Source: Vibrio superstes (lineage in GTDB: Bacteria > Pseudomonadota > Gammaproteobacteria > Enterobacterales > Vibrionaceae). Taken from it: DNA of 64,000 bases. The notes under the pieces were generated by a model. It made no database searches, was not told the origin of the DNA, and saw only the letters and a list, made by a program, of their open reading frames with translations. Of this stretch, positions 44,577-54,491 are shown piece by piece (the stretch's first letter is position 1; the number at the start of each line of letters is the position of its first letter). The position numbers and the translations under genes were made by a program. The stretch covers positions 310,001-374,000 of the forward strand of contig NZ_BCUR01000001.1 of NCBI RefSeq assembly GCF_003569005.1, read 5' to 3'.

Positions 44577-44709
44577 AGCTGTCAGCTTTAAGCTTCAAGC
44601 TATCAGAGGTATCGTCATCCTGATGAAAATCAGGATCTTAGGAAGCACATTAATAAGCCCTGTACTTCCCAAGCTCCTGGGTATTTGATATTCAAATTAC
44701 AGGATGACG
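44577..44709. repeat. AGCT heptads and CGTCAT element between malP and malQ
   Basis: AGCT occurs at 44577, 44584, 44591 and 44598, exactly 7 bp apart. A 97-bp element follows from CGTCAT (44613) to ATGACG (44709), with an inner hairpin ATCCTGAT/ATCAGGAT. Confidence 0.75.
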
Positions 44710-44720
44710 GCGTAATTCAA

Positions 44721-44742
44721 GGGTGAGACATATTTCTCACCC
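44721..44742 (-). terminator. malP downstream hairpin
   Basis: Perfect 8-bp stem GGGTGAGA/TCTCACCC with a 6-nt loop, 11 bp after the malP stop. On the minus strand no T-run follows, so it is more likely an mRNA stabiliser or partial terminator between malP and malQ. Confidence 0.5.
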
Positions 44743-44753
44743 TCAGTTTTTGA

Positions 44754-47207
44754 TTAACGCTTAACTGGTTCTAGTTTCCAGATGTTGTTCACGTAGTCAC
44801 GAATTGAGCGGTCAGAACTGAACTTACCAACTAAAGCAGTGTTCAAGATCGCTTTCTTCGCCCAACCCGCTTGGTCTTTGTATTGCTCGCCCATATCTTC
44901 GTGTGCTTTCACGTAAGATGCGAAATCTGCAAGACATAGGTACGGGTCGCCGCCGTCTAGTAGGCTATCGAATGTTGCACGTAGCTTACCTGGTTCACCT
45001 GGAGTGAACTCTTCACCTAGTAGAAGGTCCATAGACGCTTTCAGCAGGTGGTCAGCATTGTAGTAGTCAAACGGGTTGTAACCGCGAGCACGAGTCTCGT
45101 TCACACCGTCAACGTCTAGACCGAAGATGTAGATGTTTTCATCACCCACTTCTTCACGGATTTCAACGTTAGCACCGTCCATCGTACCGATAGTTAGTGC
45201 GCCGTTAAGAGCCATCTTCATGTTACCTGTACCTGATGCTTCTTTACCTGCAGTAGAGATTTGCTCAGATACGTCAGATGCAGGGATGATGATCTCTGCA
45301 AGGCTCACGCGGTAATCCGGCATGAATACCACTTTTAGCTTGTTGCCGATGCGCGGATCGTTGTTGACCTTCTCTGCAATCTTGTTGATTGCGTAGATGA
45401 TCTCTTTCGCTAGGTGGTAGCCCGGAGCCGCTTTCGCTGCAAAGAACACAACACGAGGTGCCATATCAAACTCAGGATCGTTCAATAGACGGTGGTACAA
45501 AGACAAGATGTGCAGCATGTTTAAGTGCTGACGCTTGTATTCGTGCAGGCGCTTGATTTGAACGTCAAAGATTGCATTGGTATCAAGCTCGATATCCATG
45601 TTCTCTTTAACCCAATCAGCAAGGCGTTGCTTGTTCTCTTTCTTAATCGCCATGTACTCTTTCTGGAACTTCTTGTCTTCTGCGAATTTCGCGATGTCAG
45701 ACAGTTGCTCCAGATTAGCTGGCCATTGGTCACCAATCTTCTCTGTAATAAGAGTTGATAGACCAGGGTTACAGAACTTCAACCAGCGACGTGGAGTCAC
45801 ACCGTTTGTTACGTTGTGTAGACGCGTTGGGTATAGCTCATTGAACTCAGGGAACAGGTCTTTCTTAACCAATGCAGAGTGAAGTGCTGCTACGCCGTTA
45901 ACTGCGTAAGAACCAACAACACATAGGTTTGCCATGCGAACCATGCGGTGGAAACCTTCTTGGATGATAGAAAGCTTACGTTGCTTCTCTACATCGCCAG
46001 GCCACTTCGCGCGAACTTCCATTAGGAATTCGTGGTTAATGCGGTAGATGATTTCCATGTGACGAGGAAGCAGACGCTGAATTAGCGACTCAGACCAAGT
46101 CTCAAGTGCTTCTGGAAGCAATGTGTGGTTTGTGTAAGCGAAGGTCTTAGTTGAAATAGACCATGCTTTTTCCCAGCCGAAGCCTTTCTCATCAACAAGG
46201 ATACGCATCAGTTCAGGGATAGCGATTGTTGGGTGAGTATCGTTCAGCTGAATTGTTTCGTACTTAGGAAGATCAACCAGTGCATGACCAGCAGCTTCGT
46301 GACGACGCAAGATATCGCGGATAGATGCAGCAGAGTGGAAGTACTGTTGCATTAGACGCAGTGTCTTACCTTTTTCGTGGTTGTCGTTCGGGTAAAGTAC
46401 TTTAGTAATGTTGCCCGCATCGATGAGTGAGTGCTGAGCTTCAAAGTAATCGCCGTTGTTAAAGCTTTCTAGAGAGAAAGGTGCGATTGCTTGACATTCC
46501 CACAAACGAAGTGGGTAAACCGTATTTGACTCGTAACCTACGATTGGCAAATCCCAAGGCATTGCGCGAACAGACATACCTGGAACCCAGCGACGTTTCT
46601 CTTCGCCATTTTCCATTACTGTTTCAACGTGACCGTAGAAACCAATTTCTTGAGCAATCTCAGGACGTACTAGTTCCCAAGGGTAGCCTTCAATACCACG
46701 CCATGCATCAGGTGCTTCTTGCTGTGCGCCTTCTTTGAATGATTGCTTAAATAGGCCGTATTCGTAGTGAAGACCGTAACCTACTGTTGGGAATTCTTGA
46801 GCGGCACATGAATCCATGAAACATGCTGCCAAGCGACCTAGACCACCGTTACCTAGTGACGGGTCGCGCTCTTCTTCAAGAAGGTCTGTTAGGTTAAAGC
46901 CTAGCTCGCCCATTGCGTCAGTTACGTTCTCGTAAAGACCCATGCTGATCAAGTTGTTGCCCGTTAGACGGCCAATCAAGAATTCTAGTGAAAGATAGTT
47001 AACGCTTTTTGCGTTTTTGATTTTTTCGTCTGATTCAGTTTGAAGCAGGTCAAGGGTAGTGAATTCAGCTAGGGCCTGGCCCATTGCTAGATACCATTGA
47101 CGGGTAGATGCATTCTCTTCAGTCGTAGCGTAAGTAGAAGTAAGGTGTTTCTTAACGCTTGCTTGGAATTGTTTTTTGTCGAACTTTTTTTGTTGAGCTG
47201 GTTTCAT
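44754..47207 (-). CDS. malP: Maltodextrin phosphorylase MalP
   Basis: Pyridoxal-phosphate enzyme that phosphorolyses maltodextrins to glucose-1-phosphate; 817 aa from the ATG at 47207. Family signatures: NYLSLEFLIGRLTGNNLI near the N-terminus, DPSLGNGGLGRLAACFMDS, and EASGTGNMKMALNG with the PLP lysine at about 664. Conserved length and no regulatory extension indicate the non-allosteric bacterial type. An earlier in-frame ATG (47267) lies in the regulatory region and is less likely. MalT-box-like sites are upstream. Confidence 0.95.
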   Translation of the reverse strand: MKPAQQKKFDKKQFQASVKKHLTSTYATTEENASTRQWYLAMGQALAEFTTLDLLQTESDEKIKNAKSVNYLSLEFLIGRLTGNNLISMGLYENVTDAMGELGFNLTDLLEEERDPSLGNGGLGRLAACFMDSCAAQEFPTVGYGLHYEYGLFKQSFKEGAQQEAPDAWRGIEGYPWELVRPEIAQEIGFYGHVETVMENGEEKRRWVPGMSVRAMPWDLPIVGYESNTVYPLRLWECQAIAPFSLESFNNGDYFEAQHSLIDAGNITKVLYPNDNHEKGKTLRLMQQYFHSAASIRDILRRHEAAGHALVDLPKYETIQLNDTHPTIAIPELMRILVDEKGFGWEKAWSISTKTFAYTNHTLLPEALETWSESLIQRLLPRHMEIIYRINHEFLMEVRAKWPGDVEKQRKLSIIQEGFHRMVRMANLCVVGSYAVNGVAALHSALVKKDLFPEFNELYPTRLHNVTNGVTPRRWLKFCNPGLSTLITEKIGDQWPANLEQLSDIAKFAEDKKFQKEYMAIKKENKQRLADWVKENMDIELDTNAIFDVQIKRLHEYKRQHLNMLHILSLYHRLLNDPEFDMAPRVVFFAAKAAPGYHLAKEIIYAINKIAEKVNNDPRIGNKLKVVFMPDYRVSLAEIIIPASDVSEQISTAGKEASGTGNMKMALNGALTIGTMDGANVEIREEVGDENIYIFGLDVDGVNETRARGYNPFDYYNADHLLKASMDLLLGEEFTPGEPGKLRATFDSLLDGGDPYLCLADFASYVKAHEDMGEQYKDQAGWAKKAILNTALVGKFSSDRSIRDYVNNIWKLEPVKR

Positions 47208-47244
47208 AAAGGAACTCTCATCGTTTAGTAATTTCCATCTGTGG

Positions 47245-47306
47245 CCATCATCCTTCAACCCTGACAATGCTTCATCCTCCTACTAAGAGGGATGATTAGG
47301 AGGAGG
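47245..47306. promoter_or_regulatory. Cluster of MalT-box-like hexamers
   Basis: Four sites resemble the MalT box GGGGA(T/G)GAGG. Two on the minus strand face malP: AAGGATGATG (core 47248-47253) and GAGGATGAAG (core 47272-47277), 24 bp apart. Two face the other way: AGGGATGATT (core 47290-47295) and TAGGAGGAGG (core 47299-47304). The nearest is only 40 bp from the malP ATG, which would leave a very short leader, so the exact promoter geometry is unclear. Confidence 0.5.
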
Positions 47307-47468
47307 ATTTGGGGCGTAGGGGGGTAGAGAGAAATGAGTTGTTGAGCTAGATCCCACAATAAGGGGGTGACCCCATACAACGCGAGACAATGATCACACT
47401 AGAGTGCAATTAAGCATTCATGTGCAAGATATAAATGGGAGCTAAGTAATTTTCTGTATTATTGAAAA

Positions 47469-47516
47469 CGTGAAATCAGTCACGCGAAAACTCGGCTTCC
47501 TTGTATGATTTTTCCG
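47469..47516 (+). promoter_or_regulatory. CRP-dependent promoter of malT
   Basis: CGTGA-AATCAG-TCACG (47469-47484) is a symmetric CRP-like site. TATGAT (47504-47509) is a good -10, putting the transcription start near 47516, about 40 bp from the CRP centre, close to the class II distance of 41.5. E. coli malT is CRP-activated. This gives a leader of about 270 nt. Confidence 0.5.
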
Positions 47517-47678
47517 ACAATCCTGTGCAGGTGCGACCGTGCTACCCTTTGAAAACTAGGGCATAGTCGATCCACATCACAAATCTAAGGCGTAGAAAGC
47601 AGAAATAGAGGACACCTAAACTAAATCAAAGCAGGATCGGAGAAAAGAAAGAATAATCGCCCTAGAGATGCCCGACCG

Positions 47679-47762
47679 GAATGCCGGCCCAGCGGAATGC
47701 CGGCCCAGAAAAGCACTCGGGGAACTAACAACGTCATCCCCGAACGCTTTTATCGGGGAACT
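47679..47762. repeat. CGTCAT-type fragments in the malT leader
   Basis: CGGAATGCCGGCCCAG occurs twice in tandem, then AAAAGCACTCGGGGAAC. CGTCATCCCCGA...TCGGGGAAC (47732-47760) forms a hairpin. These are relatives of the 28423 repeats and would be transcribed in the malT leader, ending about 30 bp before its start codon. Confidence 0.6.
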
Positions 47763-47788
47763 AATAAAGAACAAATAGGTAAGTAACC

Positions 47789-50494
47789 ATGTGGATCCCA
47801 TCAAAACTGACTCGCCCTGGACGCCTTCACAACGCTATCGTACGTCCTCGTGTTTTGGATTTACTCCAGCAAGCACCTTTCTACAAGTTAGTATTACTTC
47901 GCTCTCCAGCAGGTTACGGAAAAACCACAATGGCGGCACAATGGCTGTCAGATAAGGCTCACGTAGGTTGGTACAACCTAGACGAGAGTGATAATGACAG
48001 CTATCGCTTTATTAATTACTTTATTCAGGCGCTGAACAAGGCCACGGATAATGCGTGCACTAACTCTCAAGCGCTAATAGATAAGAGACAATACTCATCC
48101 CTACACTCCCTGTTTGGTGAAATCTTTGGCGAACTAACCAACAACGTTCACGAAACCTATTTAGTGCTAGATGATTACCACTTCATTAACAATGAAGAGA
48201 TCCACGAGGCCATGCGTTTCTTTATCAAGCACATGCCTGATAATCTCACCGTCGTTGTCACCAGTCGCTCTAACCCGCCATTAGGTACTGCAAACCTTCG
48301 TGTTCGCGATTTAATGATCGAAATTGATGATGATTTATTGGCATTTGATAAAGAAGAGACCACTCGCTTCTTTAATATGCGCATGAAGGAAGAGATTGAC
48401 GAGACGACTGCTGATGACCTGCGCACCTACGCAGAGGGCTGGCCATCAGCGATGCAGTTGATTGCCGTACAAGCTCTGCAACAAAATAAGCCTATTCAGC
48501 AATCACTGCAAAATATCAGTGAGTTTAATCACACCCACTTGTGGGATTACCTTGCCGAAGAGGTGTTTGATTTCGTTGATACCGACACCAAAGAATTCCT
48601 GATGCAATGTTCGGTATTAGACAACTTTAGTGATCAACTAATCATAGATGTGACGGGGCGCGAAGATGCGCTTAGCATGCTAGAAAACCTGAACAAATAC
48701 GGCTTGTTTCTCAGCACAGCATCAAGTGAAAATAACTGGTATCGTTTCCACAATTTATTCAGTGAATTTTTAACTCACCAAAGGCACACATACCTGCCTC
48801 AACAAGAAGTGGCACTGCAAACTGCAGCCGCTCAATCATGGCTTCAACACGACCGTCCTATTCAAGCACTCGTCCATGCCCAGCGCGCAAAAGACTCAGA
48901 ATTGTGTGCGAGCATCATGCAAGAGCACGGTTGGAAGATGTTTAACAGCGGCGAATTGACCACGCTAGAGAAAGCCATCGCAGAGCTAGATACGGATCAG
49001 CTATACAAAACAGCAAAGCTACCGCTACTAAGAGCTTGGCTTGCTCAAAGCCAACACAGATTTAATACCGTTGGCGATCTATTAGCAGAAGCTAAGCTTG
49101 AGCTAGATAAACGCAACATTGCCCTATCCATTAAAGAGCAAGGCCAAGTAAGAGCACTCAGGGCACAAGTTGCGATCAACCAAGGTAAACCAGAAGAAGC
49201 GCTTCGATTAGCCGAGTTAGCACTGAGTCAGATAGACAACAATGACTTTAGGAGTCGTATTGTAGGCACCTCAGTCATCGGTGAGGTCAATCACGTGTTA
49301 GGTCGCTTAGATCGCGCCCTACCTATGATGCAACAAACTGAGAAACTGGCTCGTCAATATCAGGTATTTCACCACGTACTATGGGCATTGATTCAGCAAA
49401 GCGAAATACTAATAGCGCAGGGATACATTCAAGCGGCGTATGAACTGCAAGATCACGCGTTTAAAGTCATCGAAGAACACCATTTTCAACAAGTTCCTCT
49501 ACATGAGCACTTGTTAAGAACCCGCGCCCAAATCCAGTGGTGCTGGAACCGCTTAGATGATGCAGAGCTTTCTGCCTATAAAGGCATCGACGTATTGGCT
49601 AACCAGCCAAGTGGTCACCTACACGGCTACTCAATGTTAGTACGTGTGGCGCTAGGCAGAGGCGAGCTTGATAAGGCCGGCCGTTTTGTGAAAAACATCG
49701 AAGCACTGCTCGCAGAGTCAAACTACCACATCGATTGGTCAGCGAATGCATCGTTCTCGCAAATTTTGTACTGGCAAGCCAGCAAAGACACTACCGCAAT
49801 CCATAACTGGCTCATTCAAACAGAAACGCCAACCGATGCCACCAACCACTTTAACCAGCTACAGCTTCGCAATATCGCTCGCGCACAAATCGCCTGCGAC
49901 ATGCAAACGGAAGCCGAAGACACTATCGCATTCCTACAAGAGCAAGCTAACTCACACGGCTTGGTGACCGACATTAATCGCAATTTGATTGTAGAGGCAG
50001 TTCTAAACATCAAGTTAGACAACGAAATTACAGCCAGTGAAAAGCTAAAACAAGCACTAAGCATGACCAACCAAACAGGCATGCTAGGCAATTTCATCGT
50101 CGATGGAGCAACCATCAACAAGCTTCTAGAAAAACTAGTCAACAAAGGACACCTTGGCGACCTAGAACGCCACCGCGCCCTGCAGTTGCTAAAAGAAATA
50201 GGCAACAAACAACGCAGCCGCGCCGTCCACTTCGATGAAGAATTCGTCAATCAACTGGTCAATCATCCAAATATCCCAGAACTGATCCGCACCAGTCCCC
50301 TCACCCAGCGTGAATGGCAGGTACTAAATCTCATCTATTCAGGGTTTAGTAATGAACAGATTGCTCAAGAGTTGGATGTTGCAGGAACGACGATCAAGAC
50401 GCACATTCGGAACTTGTATCAAAAACTGAATATTGCGAACAGAAAAGAAGCGATTGAGACGGCTGAAAATTTGTTACGGTTAATGGGGTACTAA
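47789..50494 (+). CDS. malT: Maltose regulon activator MalT
   Basis: 901 aa, the same length as E. coli MalT. The AAA+/STAND ATPase begins with Walker [10 protein letters not shown] (39-47) and Walker B-like YLVLDDYH. A winged helix and superhelical TPR-like sensor region (about 440-800) follow, and the LuxR-type helix-turn-helix is C-terminal (about 833-892, [12 protein letters not shown]...[17 protein letters not shown]). It binds ATP and maltotriose to activate maltodextrin genes. It is divergent from malP, as in enteric bacteria, with a 580-bp intergenic region. Confidence 0.95.
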   Translation: MWIPSKLTRPGRLHNAIVRPRVLDLLQQAPFYKLVLLRSPAGYGKTTMAAQWLSDKAHVGWYNLDESDNDSYRFINYFIQALNKATDNACTNSQALIDKRQYSSLHSLFGEIFGELTNNVHETYLVLDDYHFINNEEIHEAMRFFIKHMPDNLTVVVTSRSNPPLGTANLRVRDLMIEIDDDLLAFDKEETTRFFNMRMKEEIDETTADDLRTYAEGWPSAMQLIAVQALQQNKPIQQSLQNISEFNHTHLWDYLAEEVFDFVDTDTKEFLMQCSVLDNFSDQLIIDVTGREDALSMLENLNKYGLFLSTASSENNWYRFHNLFSEFLTHQRHTYLPQQEVALQTAAAQSWLQHDRPIQALVHAQRAKDSELCASIMQEHGWKMFNSGELTTLEKAIAELDTDQLYKTAKLPLLRAWLAQSQHRFNTVGDLLAEAKLELDKRNIALSIKEQGQVRALRAQVAINQGKPEEALRLAELALSQIDNNDFRSRIVGTSVIGEVNHVLGRLDRALPMMQQTEKLARQYQVFHHVLWALIQQSEILIAQGYIQAAYELQDHAFKVIEEHHFQQVPLHEHLLRTRAQIQWCWNRLDDAELSAYKGIDVLANQPSGHLHGYSMLVRVALGRGELDKAGRFVKNIEALLAESNYHIDWSANASFSQILYWQASKDTTAIHNWLIQTETPTDATNHFNQLQLRNIARAQIACDMQTEAEDTIAFLQEQANSHGLVTDINRNLIVEAVLNIKLDNEITASEKLKQALSMTNQTGMLGNFIVDGATINKLLEKLVNKGHLGDLERHRALQLLKEIGNKQRSRAVHFDEEFVNQLVNHPNIPELIRTSPLTQREWQVLNLIYSGFSNEQIAQELDVAGTTIKTHIRNLYQKLNIANRKEAIETAENLLRLMGY

Positions 50495-50544
50495 CCATCA
50501 TGTCCAAGACACTGTGATATTGAATTTCTAGTTAAGCAGGAATA

Positions 50545-50589
50545 CAAAAAAAAATGTCATCCCGGAGAATTCTACGAATTTCTCCGGGA
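50545..50589 (-). terminator. Terminator of the polysaccharide operon end
   Basis: 10-bp stem TCCCGGAGAA/TTCTCCGGGA with a 10-nt loop, then on the minus strand TGACA and a run of at least nine T. It is 18 bp beyond the phosphoglycosyltransferase stop. On the plus strand it carries GTCATCCC like the palindromic repeats, so the repeat may have been recruited as a terminator. Confidence 0.6.
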
Positions 50590-50606
50590 CCTTAGAGGTT
50601 AATTAT

Positions 50607-51155
50607 CTAAACCCTATCTCCAGCACCCTTCCCCAGCACTGTTTGAACTATATACTTGAAATAATTACCAAGAGACATTGTGTCGATCATCTTAGCATCC
50701 CACTGTGCCAACAATTCGGGAGTAGACATATCAATCTCATTCACTTGAGCAAGTCCTGTGATTCCGGGTCTTACTGAAAATACATTCAGAGCCTCTCTAG
50801 CATCAACCATTTCTTGTTGATTTGATAAACACGGTCTAGGCCCTACCAAACTCATTTCACCCTTAAGCACATTCCATAACTGGGGCAATTCATCGATTTT
50901 GGTTTTACGCAAAAATCCACCTAATTTAGTGACAGTACTTGCACCTACAAGATGTGTAGCAACCGAAGCGGTATCAACTGGCATAGTTCTAAATTTTATC
51001 AGTACAAACTCTTTTTGGTCCTTACCTACCCTAAGCTGTCTGAAAATGGGAGAGCCTGTGTCGAAATAACCGATAATCCAAATCACGATTAAAACTGGCC
51101 ACAAGAAAAGTAGGCCAAGCAAAGAGAACACAAAATCCAATATGCGAATCAACAA
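50607..51155 (-). CDS. Polyprenyl-phosphate phosphoglycosyltransferase (small monotopic, PglC-like)
   Basis: 182 aa. It transfers the first sugar-phosphate to undecaprenyl phosphate to start a surface glycan. A re-entrant N-terminal helix (about 5-28), KFRTM (54-58), the catalytic Asp88-Glu89 pair in KIDELPQLWNVLKGEM and SLVGPRP are the signature of this family. The start is TTG at 51155 with AAGGA at 8 nt and an in-frame stop just upstream. It is 25 bp after the epimerase gene, probably one transcript. Confidence 0.9.
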   Translation of the reverse strand: MLIRILDFVFSLLGLLFLWPVLIVIWIIGYFDTGSPIFRQLRVGKDQKEFVLIKFRTMPVDTASVATHLVGASTVTKLGGFLRKTKIDELPQLWNVLKGEMSLVGPRPCLSNQQEMVDAREALNVFSVRPGITGLAQVNEIDMSTPELLAQWDAKMIDTMSLGNYFKYIVQTVLGKGAGDRV

Positions 51156-51180
51156 TTTACCATTCCTTTATCTATATACG

Positions 51181-52131
51181 TTACGACTTGTTTGCTAAGT
51201 ATGCGTCTACGGTTTCCTGGATGCCTCGTTCAAACGGCACAGGCGGAGTCCAATCTAGTGCACGCTTTGTACTTGAAAGGTCAACTTGAAGGCTACTGCA
51301 AAGCCGTTGCCCTACATCTTTTTTCCCTAATACAGATGATGCAAACTTAAGCCATGTTTCTGGGATTGGTATCATTCGATTTGGCTTTTTCATACTGTGA
51401 GCTACTTGTTTTAAAAGCTCAGAAGTTGACACATCATTGTCATCGGAAACCATAAACACATTGCCTGCTGCTCTAGGGTTAGAACAACAAATCAGCATTA
51501 AGTCGACCAAATTGTCCAAATGCACCATACTACGTTTATTATTTATAGCACCCAAAGGCAACGGGATACCTTTGTCAATCCATTGAAGGAGCGAATGAAA
51601 ATTTGCTTTTACACCTGGACCATAAACGAGTGGAGGACGAATTATCACTACTTCCAATCCTGTCTCCTCTGCAACTTTTCGCAAGCCAACCTCTGCATCC
51701 CATTTACTCGCTCCGTAAGCGTCTGCAGGTTTAGGCGCAATTTCTGGCAGAAATTTCTGACCTTCTAGTGTAGATTCGCCATTTACTTTAATCGAGCTCA
51801 GAAAGACAAATCGTTTAACGCCCTGCTCTGCAGCTTGCCGTGCTAAATTGATGGTTCCTAAAGCGTTCACTTCATGATAATGGGCACGAGATTGTGCCTT
51901 TGTTTCGTTCATCTGATGCACACGCGCTGCACAATGAACAATGCAGTCAATTTGTTTGAAGGCTCCAGACCAATCAGTTTTCGAATCAATCCCTGTGACA
52001 GTAAAGTCTTTCGTTATTCTATCAGTGCATATCGAACGGTACTGCGCTGTCACATCGTGACCAATACATTTTGCCATTTGACAGAATCGGTGCCCAACAA
52101 AACCACTAGCGCCTGTTACAAAAACTCTCAA
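51181..52131 (-). CDS. NAD-dependent sugar epimerase/dehydratase, WbpK/WbgU-like
   Basis: 316 aa extended short-chain dehydrogenase. Rossmann motif GASGFVGHRF, catalytic Tyr-x3-Lys in YGASKWDAE and substrate-binding IIRPPLVYGPG. Very likely a 4-epimerase or 4-ketoreductase that acts on the UDP-sugar 4-keto product of the dehydratase or on UDP-HexNAc, supplying the first sugar to the phosphoglycosyltransferase. Exact substrate not determinable. Confidence 0.85.
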   Translation of the reverse strand: MRVFVTGASGFVGHRFCQMAKCIGHDVTAQYRSICTDRITKDFTVTGIDSKTDWSGAFKQIDCIVHCAARVHQMNETKAQSRAHYHEVNALGTINLARQAAEQGVKRFVFLSSIKVNGESTLEGQKFLPEIAPKPADAYGASKWDAEVGLRKVAEETGLEVVIIRPPLVYGPGVKANFHSLLQWIDKGIPLPLGAINNKRSMVHLDNLVDLMLICCSNPRAAGNVFMVSDDNDVSTSELLKQVAHSMKKPNRMIPIPETWLKFASSVLGKKDVGQRLCSSLQVDLSSTKRALDWTPPVPFERGIQETVDAYLANKS

Positions 52132-52250
52132 AATTCCATCTCTATCAGGGACTAACGCCCATTACTGTTTAAAAGGTTCTAGTATAAACCGTAGAAGGAA
52201 ATTACAATAACAATGAATCTAAAAATGTATCTAGCGAGCAATACTTCTCA

Positions 52251-54113
52251 ATGCGTAATCCTTATAGCTTTCTCCTGTCAGCCGATCGTCAACACAAACG
52301 TATCATCACCGTTTGTTATGACATTGTAGCGATTGTCCTCTCACTTTATTTATCTATCGCAGTCCGTCTAGGAGTCTTTTATGTACCGTTAGGCCTAGAT
52401 GAACTTGCTACCATAGTAGTTACATTATTGACGACCATATTTTGTTTTATGAAGCTTGGTATGTATCGAGCCGTATTGAGATATATGATGGTACCAGCCC
52501 TTGGCAATATCTTCTTGGGTGTTCTTATTTCAACGGTATCTCTCGCACTATCCGGTTTTTTCATTCAGTCTTTTATCCCTCGCAGTGTCCCATTTATTTA
52601 TGCTGGTATAGCTATTCTTTCGCTAGGGGGGCCTAGAATACTAATTAGAACCCTATTCCATCATTATTACCGTAGAAAAAAACCGAATGTTCTCATTTAT
52701 GGCGCAGGAGCTACTGGACGAAACCTAGCTTCCTCGTTAATTCAAGGTGATGAATACCATCCTGTTGCAATTATTGATGATGATAGGAGTAAGGATGGGA
52801 ACATTATCTATGGTTTGAGAGTACATCACAGTAGCGACTTTCAACGCTTAGCTTCATTATACCAGCCCCAAAAATTGCTTTTAGCGATAAACAACATATC
52901 ACAAGGTAAGAGATTAAGGCTCTTAGACGAACTGTCACATTGGCCAATTGAAGTACAATCAGTACCATCACTAGAAGAAATAGCCTCGGGTAAAGGTTCT
53001 CCTACAGAAGTCCGTGATTTAGATGTAGCAGATCTTTTAGGCCGTGCGCCTGTTGCTCCAGTTCAAGATCTGATGTCCAAAAATATTTTGGACAAAGTAG
53101 TTATGGTTACTGGCGCTGGTGGCTCTATAGGCGCCGAACTTTGTCGACAGATCATTTCACAAAAACCAAAAGTACTAGTACTATTTGAACTAAATGAGTT
53201 CAATCTTTACACTATAGATCAAGAGCTTAAATCATCAATTAATAGGTTAAAACTCGATTGTAAACTCGTGACTTGTCTAGGATCAGTACAAAATGAAAAT
53301 CGCTTAGTCAACATTATGAAATCAAACGGCGTTGATACTATCTATCATGCGGCAGCTTATAAACATGTACCTTTAGTTGAGGATAATATAATAGAAGGCA
53401 TAAGGAATAACGTATTCGGAACGCTTTCTTGTGCTAATGCAGCTATTGAAACAGGTGTAGGTAATTTCACACTAATATCGACTGATAAAGCTGTTAGACC
53501 TACCAATGTAATGGGTGCGAGTAAACGACTTGCCGAACTGGTGCTTCAAGCATTGGCTGGAGAAAATAGTGCGACCACTTTTAATATGGTTCGGTTTGGA
53601 AATGTTTTGGATTCTTCTGGGTCAGTCGTTCCTTTGTTTAAAAGCCAAGTGCGTAAAGGCGGACCTGTCACCGTAACTCATCCTGACATTATACGTTACT
53701 TTATGCTGATCCCTGAAGCAGCACAACTTGTAATTCAAGCAAGTGCAATGGGCAAAAACGGGCAAGTATTCGTTCTGGATATGGGCGATCCTGTTAAAAT
53801 TTTAGATCTTGCTCGACGTATGATCAAATTAATGGGCATGCATGCATATGTTAAAGATCAAGATGATGAAGGTGACGTTGAAATTCAATTTACCGGCCTT
53901 AGGCCTGGTGAGAAATTATACGAAGAGTTACTAATTGGAAGTAATGTTGAAGGGACTTGTCACCCAAAAATAATGAGTGCTATTGAAGAACAACTTACTT
54001 TATCTGAACTTGAAATTTCACTTGATCATTTAGATAAATCCTGTCATCAATACAATACAGATATAATTAAAGAGATCTTATGTAGATTACCGTTAAACTA
54101 TAAAGAAGAGTAA
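52251..54113 (+). CDS. Membrane-bound UDP-GlcNAc 4,6-dehydratase, WbpM/CapD-like
   Basis: 620 aa. Four N-terminal hydrophobic helices (about 20-130) anchor a first Rossmann unit (GAGATG, 151-156) and the catalytic SDR domain with TGAGGSIG (287-294). The active site has Met421-x3-Lys425 (MGASK) in place of the usual Tyr-x3-Lys, as is normal for WbpM/FlaA1-type dehydratases. It makes 4-keto-6-deoxy UDP-HexNAc for rare deoxysugars such as QuiNAc or FucNAc. Divergent from the epimerase gene. The ribosome site is weak. Confidence 0.92.
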   Translation: MRNPYSFLLSADRQHKRIITVCYDIVAIVLSLYLSIAVRLGVFYVPLGLDELATIVVTLLTTIFCFMKLGMYRAVLRYMMVPALGNIFLGVLISTVSLALSGFFIQSFIPRSVPFIYAGIAILSLGGPRILIRTLFHHYYRRKKPNVLIYGAGATGRNLASSLIQGDEYHPVAIIDDDRSKDGNIIYGLRVHHSSDFQRLASLYQPQKLLLAINNISQGKRLRLLDELSHWPIEVQSVPSLEEIASGKGSPTEVRDLDVADLLGRAPVAPVQDLMSKNILDKVVMVTGAGGSIGAELCRQIISQKPKVLVLFELNEFNLYTIDQELKSSINRLKLDCKLVTCLGSVQNENRLVNIMKSNGVDTIYHAAAYKHVPLVEDNIIEGIRNNVFGTLSCANAAIETGVGNFTLISTDKAVRPTNVMGASKRLAELVLQALAGENSATTFNMVRFGNVLDSSGSVVPLFKSQVRKGGPVTVTHPDIIRYFMLIPEAAQLVIQASAMGKNGQVFVLDMGDPVKILDLARRMIKLMGMHAYVKDQDDEGDVEIQFTGLRPGEKLYEELLIGSNVEGTCHPKIMSAIEEQLTLSELEISLDHLDKSCHQYNTDIIKEILCRLPLNYKEE

Positions 54114-54491
54114 ATTCTCAATGATACAAGTTTCTGTCTATTTACTTTTGTAATAACTGTAAATGAGACAACCTTGTTTAACTATTAGTTCAATAAGTGT
54201 AGTAATGTTTTATAAGTATTTTTTGACTACTCCATCAAGTTCTAAACACTACTTCACTTATATATGTACATTCAGCACCCTCAATTTCAGATAAAAATTC
54301 CGATGCTAAGTGCAAGTTGTTTGATAACCTTAATAATTTGTTCTTCCGTGTATCACTTTTTCATTTAGAGAACTCCATACGTTTGCTGTAGTTAAAAAAT
54401 CTCGTCGAAGTCATACTGTTAAATCATGGGGAAAGATCACGGCCTTAAGTCAAGTCAAGTCAAGTCAAGTCAAAATATTCTCAACCTCGAG
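54114..54491. other. AT-rich gap with (AAGTC)5
   Basis: 378 bp with no convincing gene. Contains five perfect copies of AAGTC at 54447-54471, 21 bp past the stop of the convergent GT4 gene. It marks the sharp change to the AT-rich polysaccharide genes. Confidence 0.8.
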
